Shown here: positions 1 through 11,025 of the stretch, one piece after another
Layout: each line of letters opens with the position of its first letter
Position numbering within the stretch: the first letter of the stretch is position 1
DNA from: Oikopleura dioica
Lineage: Eukaryota > Chordata > Appendicularia > Copelata > Oikopleuridae
Direction of reading: 5' to 3'
Length of the DNA stretch: 64,000 bases
Assembly (NCBI GenBank): GCA_907165135.1
Contig: OU015567.1
Coordinates: 4,717,001-4,781,000, forward strand
Notes under the pieces: generated by a model
What the model was told of the DNA's origin: nothing
What the model saw: only the letters and a program-made list of their open reading frames with translations
The model's database searches: none
Made by a program: the position numbers and the translations under genes

Positions 1-1
1 T

Positions 2-193
2 GCTCTTCCATCCGTTCTCCCACCAAATCCAACACTGAGTCCGACAATGGAAAAATACGTCGCCCAAAATACCAAAAACATAATCGGCTCAAGACCGAAG
101 AAGAACAAAAAGAAGAAGAAGTTTGGAAGAAACTCGTTGTCTGTTAGATTATGGAAATTGCCAAAATTTTTACGAAGAAAAATGAATGTATAA
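2..193 (+). CDS. 3' end of an unidentified gene
   Basis: The frame starting at base 2 is open from the window edge to a TAA at 191-193, so only the C-terminus is present. It has a Pro-rich start (PSVLPPNPTLSP), then a very basic tail with a run of lysines (KKNKKKKK) and a final RRKMNV. An AATAAA at 206-211 lies just after the stop, as expected for a real 3' end. The basic tail suggests a nuclear or nucleolar protein, or a cytoplasmic tail of a membrane protein. I do not recognise the family. Confidence 0.5.
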   Translation, partial: ALPSVLPPNPTLSPTMEKYVAQNTKNIIGSRPKKNKKKKKFGRNSLSVRLWKLPKFLRRKMNV

Positions 194-466
194 AATTATT
201 ATTTTAATAAATTAAATTAAGAAAATCACAAAATATCGAAAAAATTATTCTCATTCGAGAAGATTTTGTAGGAAATAAATCTCCTGATCATCTGTTTATT
301 TTTCAAAGCAGAAAAAAAAATCACTGCTTATTCGAAAGTCATAGAAACCATATTTATTTTTCCTATAGAAATTTCCTTCAGAGATCAATAACGTTTATGC
401 AACTAGTGAAAGCATTTTGTCAAAAAATAAAATTAAGAGAAATTTTTGAAAAATCAAATATTGCTT

Positions 467-668
467 ATGATGAACCTTCATAATTTCATGCGATCAGTAA
501 CTTACCTTCTTATTCTGATTCTTTCGATTTATTTAGGTAAAACTATCACTGATCGAATCAAGAAATTTCATTTTCAGCTTTATGGTTGTTTACGAGTTTT
601 TACGGTGGCAAAGAAATTTATTCATTTTCACGAGAAAGTTCTCAATAGAAGATGAACGAAAGTATTAA
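467..668 (+). CDS. small single-pass membrane protein
   Basis: Two exons, 467-536 and 578-668, are separated by a 41-bp GT-AG intron ending TTTTCAG. The joined protein is about 53 residues. An N-terminal hydrophobic stretch (SVTYLLILILSIYL) runs into a second hydrophobic or aromatic segment, and the tail is charged and ends EDERKY. ATG 467 is followed directly by another ATG at 470, so the start may be one codon later. The stop (666-668) overlaps the stop of the convergent minus-strand gene (665-667). An AATAAA sits at 684-689. Function unknown. Confidence 0.55.
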
Positions 669-1810
669 TTGAATGTCTGAACAAATAAATTGCGAACTTT
701 CGTCTCTGCTCTATCTTCATTTTGGAGAAATGTGTAATCAAGGTGGAGCATTTGGCCGACAAAAGTTTGGGCATCGCTAAATTCTGAGAACATTTGAATG
801 TTTGCGCGCTTGATTTCACCGTCGATTTTGATCCATTCTTGTCGAAATCCGGACGATTCTCTTAATAGAATGATAACTCATAGAATTGGCACGGGCGTAC
901 TTATGCTCTAGCTCAACAGAATGCCATTTTCCAGGAAGACAAGTGAAGCTGTAGCTCAATTGTTCATTCGCGATCTCGATGTTCTTTCCCCCATCTGATA
1001 AACTACTTTCAATGCTGAGAATTTTCTCTCCGTTCATGATGTTATTCAAGGGAGCATAAAGGATCTTTCCGTCTTGAGCATTTACCTCGGGGCATTTAAT
1101 ATCGATAGAAATAACGAGATTTGGTTTTATAGAAAATGAGCTGCTCAAATCAGCAAATTCAAGAGAGATTTGCCTCTCGCAAGAATTGATCAAAGTTGAG
1201 CATCCTTCAAGAGCGTCGCAGGGATCATCGCATTTGCATTTCAGTCCGTGCATATTGCCGAGCTCTTGGACCATTTTCTTGAGTCTCAAAAAGGCGCAAA
1301 AAACGAGCCATTTGTCCCTAAAGATTTCCTTGTGCCTTTTTTCCTGGAAGCTTGATTTCTCATCTGCTTCATGTATTTTTTCTCGTAAGCAGCTTCGCAT
1401 CCAAAGAGTCGATTCCAGCTTCGAATTTTCATCGGAACACGAACCGCGAGATCGCAAACCTCGGAACTTCCAACGGGCGGGGCATACGACCAGTCGTATC
1501 CTTCAAGATACCGATCGTGATTTTTGTACTCGTCATTTTTAGGACAGGCACTCGTGTTGACGCCTGCAAGCCCAGTCAACAATTTATCAACGGTGTTTTC
1601 GATTCTCGCCTGATGCTCGAAATCGTCGTTGATTTCTTGAGTGGCAGTAACAAGACGCTCGCCAAGATAGTTAATCAATCCTCGTTTCCAGTTTGGCCTG
1701 AAATTAGGGAAAAATTTCGACAATTAAAGTGGATTTGTAAAATATGGTGAATCACTGAAAACTTACCCAGCATCCACTAGTCCTGCAAGAATACCAATTG
1801 ACGCTCTCAT
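665..1810 (-). CDS. unknown, probably secreted protein with a possible lamin-G-like end
   Basis: Reading on the minus strand from ATG 1810, a short hydrophobic N-terminus (ASIGILAGLVDAG) is followed by a Cys-containing protein of about 300 residues. Introns: a GT-AG intron after DAG; an intron at 1361-1318 that keeps the frame only as GA...AG (44 bp); and a 40-bp GTACGC...AAG intron near 890. The middle has the Cys cluster KCKCDDPCDALEGC. The C-terminal part contains GKWHSVELEH and WIKIDGEIKRANIQ, which resembles the G.WH.V......I.IDG pattern of LamG or pentraxin-like jelly rolls. That similarity is weak. The gene ends in a TAA that overlaps the stop of the convergent gene. Confidence 0.5.
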
Positions 1811-2285
1811 GTCTCACAAAAAATCACAACTTATCGTCGAGTGAAAAGCCTGCACTCCGAAAAATAAACAGCTCAGCGTGAGATTTTCAAAATGTCGTTG
1901 AATTAATTCTGCATTATCAAAAATTGTCCAAATATGTTTATTCAGCATATGTTTTATGTGCATATGTAAATGTTTTAAAACATCTTTTTCGTAATTGACA
2001 GAGTAAACAACAATAATTTTGACGTTAAAAAGTATTTTATTTGAAATAAGAAGAGAAAATTCAGCTTTTCTGTGGTCCCAGTTTCCACCGAAAAATAATC
2101 AGCTTACGCTGCTACACAGATAAGCCGAACAAAAAATAAAAAAAATAAATGTATGCATAAGAAAATAGTTGACTGCTAGTCATGTGTCTTCCGAAATCGT
2201 CGTTATGCTTTCGTTCTTCTTGTAGCAATGTTGAAGACTTCTTTTGCCATCGATCTCATCAAGCAATAAGTTTATTGCCAAAGCA
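1811..2285. other. intergenic, no gene seen
   Basis: This AT-rich stretch separates two minus-strand genes. It should hold the promoter of the 1810 gene and the 3' end of the 2286 gene. I see no convincing ORF, RNA gene or repeat. Confidence 0.4.
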
Positions 2286-5200
2286 CTAAAAATAATTCAT
2301 TTCGAGCATCTTATGCGAGTAGTAAAAAGTTAATCTTGCGTCCCGTTCAAAAAATTGAAAAAAAAATATTGAAAAAATAGGTAATACTTTATCGATTCTT
2401 TGTTTATCCATTCCTGAATGAGTTCCACAGCGCGGACAACAGTCCTGATCTTTAAAACAAACTTTTCCTTCAGGGCACTTTTTATGCTCGATTCTTAGGC
2501 ATTCAAAAAAGCAATCTTCATACGCCTGACATTTTTCCTTGAGGCAGTCCCAGCCAGGGCCAAGTCTTTGACAGTCAAATTCACAATCGCTTGGTCGGAC
2601 ACAGTTGCCTTCTTTTCCGACAGGACAACGGTATTGCCCCTTGATTGGTCCAACGTCCGTGCAGTCGATGTCGGGACACGAGGTGACGGAACCGAGTCCG
2701 AAACAATCAGTCAGATCGATGCAGGGAGGGTTCAAGCAGTCCATGTCGCATGGACATTCGAAGCTATTCTCGCAAGTGTAATCTCCGTCGGCAGCTGAAA
2801 CGCATTCCAAACTCGGGTGATCGCAGTTATGAAGACCAGTCGAGCAGGGATCGATGATTTCACAAGAAACTCCATCAGCGGAAAGAAATTGGGTGGAACC
2901 TTCGTCGGGGCATTCGCAAACTGCGGTATCGAAGAGATTCTTACAAACAGCTGGGAAAACACATGGATCCTCGACATCGCAAGGAAGAGTTGCGTTGACA
3001 CATTTGTCGATGCCGAATTCATTGATTAGAGTGCTTCCGTCGTCGGGACAGGTACATTCGTACTGAGCCGTTTCAGTGTTGTTGCAGAATGAATTCGAGC
3101 AAATTGTCGTTATTTCTTCTGTTTTGAAGCAAAAAGTAGCGTCCATTCCAGCCGGAACAGAGCCGATAGCGCTCCACTGCCCTGTGGTTGCGTCCATGAT
3201 GAACTGGTTACCGTTGTCTTTCATTTTATTAAACGCCTGTTGATATGTCAGGCCGTCGAAGTTGATGTAGCCGTTTGTATCACCAGTGTCGTCGACGATC
3301 GGTAGAGCGGTTTCAGAAGGAACGAGCGCCCCTGAAGTCTTTGAGAAAAGCGTGTAGATCAGGCCGATCATGAGTCGCAATCCGGGGGTTGAAGCTTGCT
3401 GTTCATTTAGCCTCTCTAGCCAGAAATCGTTTGCATTGGCATTGTAGGGGTAGACAAGGCTCATGCCAAATTCAGAACACGCGTTTTTCACCTCGTCAAA
3501 ATCGTTGAAATCTCCGCTGGTCTTTTTGACAACAACAAAGTTGTAATGTCTGTCAGGATGGTCATTCGTCGCTGGATTGAAAAATGCCGGCAAGATCGCT
3601 TCGTTCCAGTATTCGCCTGTGTAAACTGTCTCGTCAAAGGCGTTCTGACCGGTGTATCGGTAGCAAACTGGGTGGGCCGTGCTTTCTGGGTCCACGAATG
3701 TCCCGCTTGTTATCGAGGGGTTAAGCTTCCCGGTTGTTTCGCACTCGAACCAACTGAATGAGAGCTTCGACAGTTTGAGATGTTTCGAGTGGAATTCTAG
3801 AGTCAGCTTCGAAGTCACAATCGGCCCAGAGGTCGATTTGAAAATGAAGCTTCCTGGAGAATCGGGATTCTGGAAAGCTTGGATTTTCTCGTCGCCGATT
3901 AGTAGATACATTTGATCATATTGGAAGACGGGGGTTTGCTCTGGAATCACGTTCCATTTTGCATCAGAAATGTTGACTCGTGGAAGACTTAGTGTATCAC
4001 TGTGAACTGTCAATTCAAGAGATTCGAAGAGAATTTTTCGCAGTTTGTTCGCGTTGTTGAATTTCGTTGAATGAATTTCTATCTTCTGCGGAGACTCGGT
4101 GATTCCACAGGCTTGGTCAAACTGGAAAAACGTGTGGGGGTTATTGTCGAAAAGCTCCGGCAAATCGGAAACATCGCGATCCCCGAAAACTTTTATCTTG
4201 AAATCGTGATGAGCGCCGTTCGTGTTGCTTGACTCGAAGATCACGAAATCTGATTCCAGCTCGCTTGCTTGGATTATCTTCTCAAGGATTTTTATATTTC
4301 TAAGACATTTCTTAAAATACTTTCTTAAAGAAAAAATTCCAGAAAAATATCTAGAAAAAAAATTAAAAAAATTTAAAATCCTTTCACGAATCTTCTTGCA
4401 TATCCTGTCCATCAAAGAGATACCGTTTCATTCCTTCGATGGTCGTTGTATTGCAGGGATCCTCAATCGGAGGCTCTTTGTGAATGACTTCGATCTTGAC
4501 GCAGTTTCGATTACTCGGCCGCTTGAAAACATCGTAGCAGAGGCCACACACCGTGTGCAACCCGATCTGTTCCACAGTTGGAGTCCAGAAGCACGTGGCT
4601 GTTCCGTCTTCCCGCAGCTCCGAGCAGGTCATTCCATCTGGCAGCGAGAATTGAGCCCGAGTGACTGTCGTGTAGTAAACTCCGTTAAAAAGAAATCGCG
4701 CTGCCCAAACTTGATAGTGAAGAACTGTCGCTTCGTAAATCAGCAAAGACTAATTTGGCGGAGTTGGATCTACCCAAACTGGAAGACCATCGCAATGATC
4801 AGTATTTCTCGTTAAAAAGCTGAGATTTGGTCTCTCAGTCCATGCCCGTTGTTGTCCATCTTGATGAGTATCATCGTCCTCAGCATCTCTTTTTCTTCGA
4901 TTAATTACGGTGTAAGGATTATCCAAGATTGATTCATCCATGCCTGGAGTGAAGACCTTTGCAAGAAAAACCGACGTAACCGAAGATTTAATATCGCCAT
5001 TAGCATCGAAGTCTTCAACTTGAACACCGATGGGCTTGTTGCCCCCGTTGCTGTCATATTCTGGGTGATAGGTGACGGCGCAGGCAGTTGCATCGAGAGA
5101 AAGTTGGTTCAGTGGCCAGTTTGTTTCGCCATCTACGTCGAATCCTTCCTTATCGTGGGCTAAAAATGAAGCTTCGTACATCGTTGACCATCTGCAGACT

Positions 5201-6532
5201 ATTTCGTCGCCATCAGGATCCTGCGGTGTGAGATAGTAAGTTTGCCCTTGACAGCCGCTCATGATCCACCAAATAGCGGGACTCTCGAATTGGGGCGAAT
5301 TATTGTCGTACTGGTAGACGTGCGCCGTGTACTGGTAATAACTCTGCGCGCTGTTGCCATTATCATGGGTGAGGGTCACTGTGTCTCCTTCACTTCTGTA
5401 GCCATTTGTCATTGTAAACGACTGGCCATTAAGGGATCCCCTCCCGATTTGAAAAATATCATCGAGAGCTTTTATGTGATATATTTTTGGAATCTCCGTT
5501 TTCTGGCGATCATTTTCATATATTATGTCAAAGGGAGTCCGTCACGTGGTAAGCCGTGACACAGCTTTGAAAATGGCTTATTTTAACGAAAAATTTTACT
5601 TAGAAAAAATTCGCAATTTTTTCGACGTTTCAAAGTCGACATAATCTGATGAATAAGGGCTCTTTAGAAAGCTTAGAGAAAACTGAATTAGAAAAAAATA
5701 GATCTAAGAAAAAATCTAACCACTAAAAGGCGCTAGAGAGCAAAGAAAGTCAAAAAATGGCAAAAATCAGTTAAAAAACATCTTGTTAAGAAAAATTCTA
5801 CAATCCTTGACGGAATCACACGCCTGTACTAGAGATTGTAGATTAGGGATCAAGGAAGACAGTTGTTATTGATTTAGGGCTCTATCTAACAGCAGAAAAA
5901 ACTAGTTCGATCTTGAAAATAGCCCAAAATGGGGTTTTTCGCGAGTATCAATGTTTTCAGCCCGCCTTTTCAAGATGTTTCCCCTTATGAAACTTAATTT
6001 CTGTACTAGAGTTTGTTCATTAAGAAACGGGCTTCAAAATGAGCCCTTATACTTGTAAAAAGCTCAGCCCTAAAAAAAGTAGTTCGAAGTCAAAGTTGAC
6101 GAAATCGGGGGGGGATCCCTTAAGTACTGCTGGAAGTTCCTCATCGATGGTCTTTCCAAAGCAAAAATGGTCATTATTAGGGTGAAGGGAGCTACTCTGC
6201 TCGATCTGCAGTAATTTATAAGTGACTTTCTTGTGACTCGTACCACTGATCTCGTTGCTTGGAGGATTTGTAGTTTCGCCAATCGGCAAGTAGTAGTTTC
6301 TATGCTGTCCGGTCGGCCAGGCCCCGATCTGGCCAGACATCTTGTTCATGTCATTTTCGTCGCATCCAGAATCGCCGAAGCCAGCAAATGTTCGCCGCCA
6401 GCCCATCGTTCTACTGACAGTAACGACGCCGTTCTCATCTTTTTTAAACTGCAAACTTCCTGCTCTGAAATGCGTTGCGTTGACCACTGCTAGGAGCAGT
6501 GGAAAAAGTGAAAATTTTATTTGTAATTTCAT
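2286..6532 (-). CDS. large secreted protein: THFR-type domain, C-type lectin-like and EGF-like repeats
   Basis: Starts at ATG 6532 with a clean signal peptide (KFSLFPLLLAVVNA) followed at once by THFRAGSLQF. That is the start of an unnamed metazoan secreted domain (THFRGG...W type) whose later signature PAIWWIMSGC and IGVQVEDF are also present. After it come a beta-rich region, a C-type lectin-like domain (about 3450-3100, ending in ATFCFKTEE), several EGF-like Cys repeats (CTCPDDGSTL, CECPDEGSTQ) and a Cys-rich tail to TAG 2286. One intron is 4264-4387. Two oddities. A TTAA-flanked element (5429-6123) lies inside the first domain. An in-frame TAG at 4750-4752 separates two otherwise continuous stretches; it could be removed by a 30-nt GT-AG intron (4750-4779) or be a nonsense change. 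The gene may therefore be damaged in this haplotype. Confidence 0.6.
5429..6123. mobile_element. TTAA-flanked, piggyBac-type non-autonomous element
   Basis: The sequence TTAA GGGATCCCCTCCCGATTTG at the left (5429) is mirrored by AAATCGGGGGGGGATCCC TTAA at the right (ending 6123). This gives inverted ends of about 18 bp with TTAA on both outer sides, the target duplication used by piggyBac-type transposons. The 687-bp interior has no long ORF, so it is non-autonomous. Removing the element and one TTAA rejoins the host reading frame without a gap (...PAVL|NGQSF...). A related but different element lies at 40871-41708. Confidence 0.85.
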
Positions 6533-6565
6533 CAATCTCGTTAATTCATTTTGTGAAGAATTCAA

Positions 6566-7925
6566 ATTTCAATTTTCGAAGGGAATGGTTATCAAGGACC
6601 AACATCTCCGGTCTCACGGAGCGATGATATCGATGAATGACGACATTGTTTCGTTAATTTTATCTTTATAATAAAGAAATTTCTCTTTTCGAAATTTTTT
6701 TCGTGCAAATGGAGAATACAGTTAGACAGGCGTTTTGAATACATACAAGGAACAATAAGCTAAAGCATAATAGACAATTTTCATGAAGCAAATTTAACAA
6801 ACGAGCATCTCTGCTTGTAAGGGGTTATCGTTAGGGCCATGACGTTAGGGTTACTTTAAGAATGTTCATACGAAAATTTTTCTACGATTTTCGTCTTCCA
6901 TTTTCGTATCATAAGATACGGTATGTATGATCTTATATATCACATGATCGATATATATATGATGATATCATTGATATGATTCTTATCCCTAAGCCTAACA
7001 AGGAGGCATCCTAAAATCAAGAATAGACATCCTTTTTTTTTTGAGGCTACCCGGACTATGTCGCGAAAGTCGCGAATGTCGCAATTTTGAAAACAAAAAC
7101 AATTTTGCTGCGACATTCGCTACATTCGCGACATTCGCGACATTTCCGACATTCGCGACATTCGCGACATAGTCCGGGAGTCCCTTTTTTGGACACAAAA
7201 TTCCAGAACTCATTCGTCCTCTGACTCAGGATGATTTCGGAGATTTTTGACAAGCTATCTCTCGTGAAAACGAATTCCCGGAGATATCTAACGTCGATTG
7301 CCGAAATGAATTTATCTCCGAATGATAATGAGAATTTGAATTTTCTCGAAAGATTACATCTAAACCGCCGTTTATTCTGACTCAGAAGGAGCTTGCTTAT
7401 AATAATTACCATTACTCAAGATTTCATGAACACTAGAATTCGACCCTTCATTAATTTACTGAAGAATCTCATGTTTAAGAAATGTTGGTGAACGATGATA
7501 ATCGGATTATTTTTTTGTTTTTAGCAATAAGTATAACGAACGATAATTAGCAACGTTGCTCTATTGATGCAAGTAACAATATTTGCAACTAATTTGCTCT
7601 CAATTAGTCGTCAAACCAAGGACCGTTAGAGTATTGTGTTGCTTAGATGTCAATAATGAAAGCAATAAAAAGAATCTTGAGGGCGCTAGAGAGCATTATT
7701 TTCTTCTTTCTGCAGATTTTTCTTCTTTTCATCGCAAAAAATGCAAAAAAAAAAGAAAGCAATCGTTTTTAGGAAAAAATATGTTTATTTGTAGCACATT
7801 AAACATTTTGCAAGGTACAGTATGAAAGCTTAGAAAATTTCTTTCATCGTTAGAAAAGAGTATTGTACAGGTATTCATAATCATTCTTCATCAGATCAGT
7901 TTTGACTCAGATCAATTCTAAGTCT
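6566..7925. other. intergenic region with a palindromic repeat
   Basis: No supported gene. Short ORFs here are AT-rich or run through the repeat at 7050-7178. The stretch 6905-6985 is rich in ATATGAT/ATATAT. A few isolated GTTAGGG motifs occur near 6830-6860. Confidence 0.4.
7050..7178. repeat. palindrome built from CGACATTCG units
   Basis: CCCGGACTATGTCGCG at 7050 is mirrored by CGCGACATAGTCCGGG ending at 7178. Between them the right arm is a tandem array of about eight 9-bp CGACATTCG units and the left arm holds two or three inverted units. The arms can fold into a hairpin around an AT-rich loop (about 7085-7110). The unit resembles the AATGTCG array at the end of the window, so the two may belong to one repeat family. 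Confidence 0.75.
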
Positions 7926-9112
7926 TTAAACGAGGCAGCCCATTCCGTGGAACTTTTGGTTGGTGAAGGCTACGTACTGGTTGTAGAGCATTTTCTTGGT
8001 CTTTGCTGGAATCTTTGATCTTCTAGCTCTGGCTTCTTGTGGCGTTTCTCCGGCGACTGGGTAGTAGATGGTGGGGAAGAGATCGTCTTGGCAGACGTAG
8101 GCGAAGTGAAAGCTGCGAATCGACTCGATGAAATTGCCGAGAGCGTAGCAAGGATCGCTGTAGTCCGTCGTTGGTGCTTTGAAATCGGTTGGGCTTCCAA
8201 CGTCAGCTTGCATCTCGCACGTAGGCTGGAGTTCGCCATATTCATCAGTGTAAAATGGCTTGCTGTTGTCGCGCATCCAGACGAATCTGCTGAAGATTCT
8301 CTGGATGAAGATCGCCTAAAAATTATGATTACTCATCTCGCGCAGCATGCCCCGAGGCGCAAGCCTGGTAAGCTCAGTCGGTAGAGCGTTGGACTCTTAA
8401 TCCAACGGTCGCGGGTTCGAGCCCCGCATTAGGCTTACTTTTTGGCCTGAAGATGTTCTTTGAAGTGATCGTGTCCATCAAAGACTTCGCTCTTCAAATC
8501 TTCGAAAGCGTTGTTGATCTTGTTCCAGGCGAGAAGATTCTCAGGCAGGGGAACAGTCGTGAACGTTGCTGTGAAGCCCCTGTGGACGACGCTGTTTTCG
8601 TTGGTTTTGAAGACGAGGGTGAGATCCTGACGAGTTCCAGTGACGTCCGCAACGGGTTGATTTCCACAATAGCGGGCGAGCTCGGCGTTGCCGTCTGGAC
8701 CGTTGAAGACCATCGCAGCGTCGTTATCGCACAAACCAGCGATGCCTTAAGATTTTGGTTGAAAAATAGTCGCGAAGAGATAGACCGAACCTTTTTCTTC
8801 CACATCGAAATCGCTGAATGCAACACTGACAACATCCAGCTCGGAAGGTGTCGTCACGTAAACTCGATAGTACATATTCGGCTTGTATCGTTGGTAGCCA
8901 CTGCCGTCGTCGAAGGTCGGGACGGACCAGGTGAAGGTTCCATCGGCGGTGGTACTCAGGTCTACGGTGATTTCTTCCGTGTAGTCTGGGACCCAGATTC
9001 GCTCGTCCTCCAAAGCATTATCGGATTCTTGAGCGACTCGGGCTGTTGCCAAAGCTGCTAGTGACCAGGAAAGCTTAAAAAATATTGTTTTTTTCTCATC
9101 ATTTACGCTCAT
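7926..9112 (-). CDS. secreted CUB-domain protein
   Basis: From ATG 9112. A 33-nt GTAAAT...AAG intron right after the first two codons would give the signal peptide MSLSWSLAALATARVA; without it the N-terminus is polar. A CUB domain follows, split by a 44-bp intron (8747-8790): VSVAFSDFDVE, CDNDAAMVFNGPDG, ARYCG, and a terminal RGFTATFTTV are all in the expected order. The C-terminal region of about 170 residues is unrecognised. The intron near 8316-8438 contains an antisense tRNA-like gene. The obvious GTAAG donor at 8438 gives the wrong phase for the best downstream frame, so a GA or GC donor slightly upstream is likely. Stop at 7926-7928. Confidence 0.7.
8363..8435 (+). tRNA. tRNA-Lys(CTT)-like gene inside an intron of the opposite-strand CUB gene
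   Basis: A full cloverleaf can be drawn. Acceptor arm GCCTGGT/ATTAGGC (two G-T pairs), D arm GCTC/GAGC, anticodon arm TTGGA/TCCAA with loop CTCTTAA (anticodon CTT at 8396-8398), and T arm GCGGG/CCCGC with loop TTCGAGC. A-box and B-box promoter sequences (GCTCAGTCGGTAG, GGTTCGAGCC) are intact. Two positions are atypical: base 8 is A rather than T, and the discriminator is T. It may be functional or a recently decayed or SINE-type copy. Its 3' end overlaps the CTTAC that would be the 5' splice site of the host intron. Confidence 0.8.
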
Positions 9113-9815
9113 GAAGAATATCTCTCATATTTAATTCAGGTCTTTTTACCTTCATTTTTTGATAAAATTTTTATCTAATTTTATCTCTGAAGAAGAAAGT
9201 AGAATGATAATTGCCGTCTCGATGAACGTGTTTTATAGCCAATGCGTGTTTGTTATTGCAACCTTGAGAACGCTGGAATCTCGTTAGAGAAACGGTTCAA
9301 CTTCAAGCGTTTGTCGTTGTCTAAAATATCCGCTAGAGAAATTCGAGTGAACACGTTGATTAGACGATTAACATTGAAAAGATAATATCTTACTTATAAT
9401 TAGTTTCGATCGAGGTTATCATAAAGATGTCGATAATTTCTAAATATAATCTTTCCGAGTCGAAAATTTCGACCGTGGAGGGCGAGAATCAAGTTATTTC
9501 ATTGCAATTTCGATTTTACAGTAAATATTTTTCATTTTTTCATGTTGATGGTCACGTCAAATATCTCTGATACGGATTCGAAATCGACATATCTAGACCT
9601 CAGAAAAATAATATTTTTTTTCAAAAAGCGAATCACTCTTTATCAGCAACTTCTTTGACAAGGAGTGTCTAGTTTTTTTTTGCAGACTTTCGAATATTTC
9701 AGAATCGAACTCTTCTGTCGTGCCTTTTACAAACATCTGACAAAATCAATGTGATATAGAAACTAGGGCGACGTTCTTTAGAAGACACTCTCGCCGAGGA
9801 AGCAGTTTTGAAAAA
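9113..9815. other. intergenic, divergent promoter region
   Basis: Lies between the start of the minus-strand CUB gene and the start of the plus-strand mucin/lectin gene, so it should hold both promoters. AT-rich; no gene or repeat recognised. Confidence 0.4.
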
Positions 9816-10885
9816 ATGGGGAATAAGAGAAGAAGAGCGATAAAATTACTTTCATCAATTTGTAAGCAATAAATACACTTTTTTTTAATAAAACGATTTC
9901 AGTTATTCTCTTATCCGTCATGACGGTACTGATGAGTCCTTACTACTTCCAGACGCGAAGTTTAGATTCTTCAACTTCGACAACTGTCTCGACTTCTTCT
10001 TCAACTACAACTTCAAGCAAAAGTACAACTACGATTTTAACATCATCTTCATCGCATATTACATCTTCCGTTTCTACATCAACATCCATTTTATCTTCGT
10101 CATCAACTATGCCATCAAATCCAATTTCAACTACAATTTCAAAAACGACTTCAACAACAACATCAACAAATAAAACCACGTCAACCACAATAGAAATAAA
10201 ATCATCCACAGCTTCAACAACAACAACAAGAACAACAAAAACTATAACCCAAACGACAACCCCAACTACAGCTGCAACAAGTACAACAACCATTGTTACA
10301 ACTTCAACTACAACTTCAACAACGAAAACGCCCAGGAGTACAACTGCTACAACTTCAACGACAAGAACTCCTCCACCTCTTCCAGAGTAAGCTTCTCTTT
10401 ATAATCTCAATGCCAATTTAGACTTAGATTCACGTGCAATTCAAATAGTGTAGTAATGGGCTGGAAGGAATGCTTTGAGCACTGCATTAATCATCACGAC
10501 AAACCAATACAGATTGGTAATTTTCTCTTGACCAAATTTTCAATCATTGTCTATAAAAGCAAATTTGGACCAAGCAAATTCTCTCAAGAAGTTTACACAA
10601 GAAAAATGTCCCGATGAAAAATTTTGGATGGGATACGGCTCGAGAAACAATGAGCATTACTGGATAAACGACAACCTTGAATATGAAAAAGATGTTCCTC
10701 AAAGTCATATTGATGCATTTAAAGAGGTTGGATGCAATTATTTTGAAAATTTTGATGAAAAAGGGCGTGCAAACGCTACTGCAGAGTGGAAATACAAACG
10801 AGAAGGGATTAAAAAATGGGAAATTCATTGTAAAATTCACAGACGTAAGGAGAATGATGAGAAAGATATCGTTAAAATATTTTAA
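9816..10885 (+). CDS. mucin-like stalk plus C-type lectin-like protein
   Basis: Four exons (9816-9861, 9903-10386, 10422-10516, 10560-10885) with GT-AG introns of 41, 35 and 43 bp give 316 residues in one unbroken frame. The N-terminus is basic then hydrophobic (KRRRAIKLLSSIFILLSVM), either a type II membrane anchor or a signal peptide. About 130 residues of nearly pure Thr/Ser with a few Lys/Pro follow, a typical O-glycosylated stalk. The last ~110 residues read as a C-type lectin-like fold: GWKECFEHC, FWMGYGSRNNEHYWIND, GCNYF and a final Cys. The usual calcium-binding EPN/WND set is not evident, so sugar binding is uncertain. An AATAAA lies near 10995. Confidence 0.75.
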
Positions 10886-11025
10886 GTTGATGATGATCCT
10901 CCTCATAAACACAATTGTCTTTGCCTTTCACAGATACCAAATCTTTCTTCAAATTAATAATTTTCGAAGGATCAAATTCAATAAATTTTATTTAATAATA
11001 AATTTGTTCATGTCAGTAGGTTAAA

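Noticed and set aside
7583-7825. 80-codon plus-strand frame
   Set aside because: AT-rich, Lys-heavy, no signal peptide or family resemblance, and no neighbouring exon in phase.
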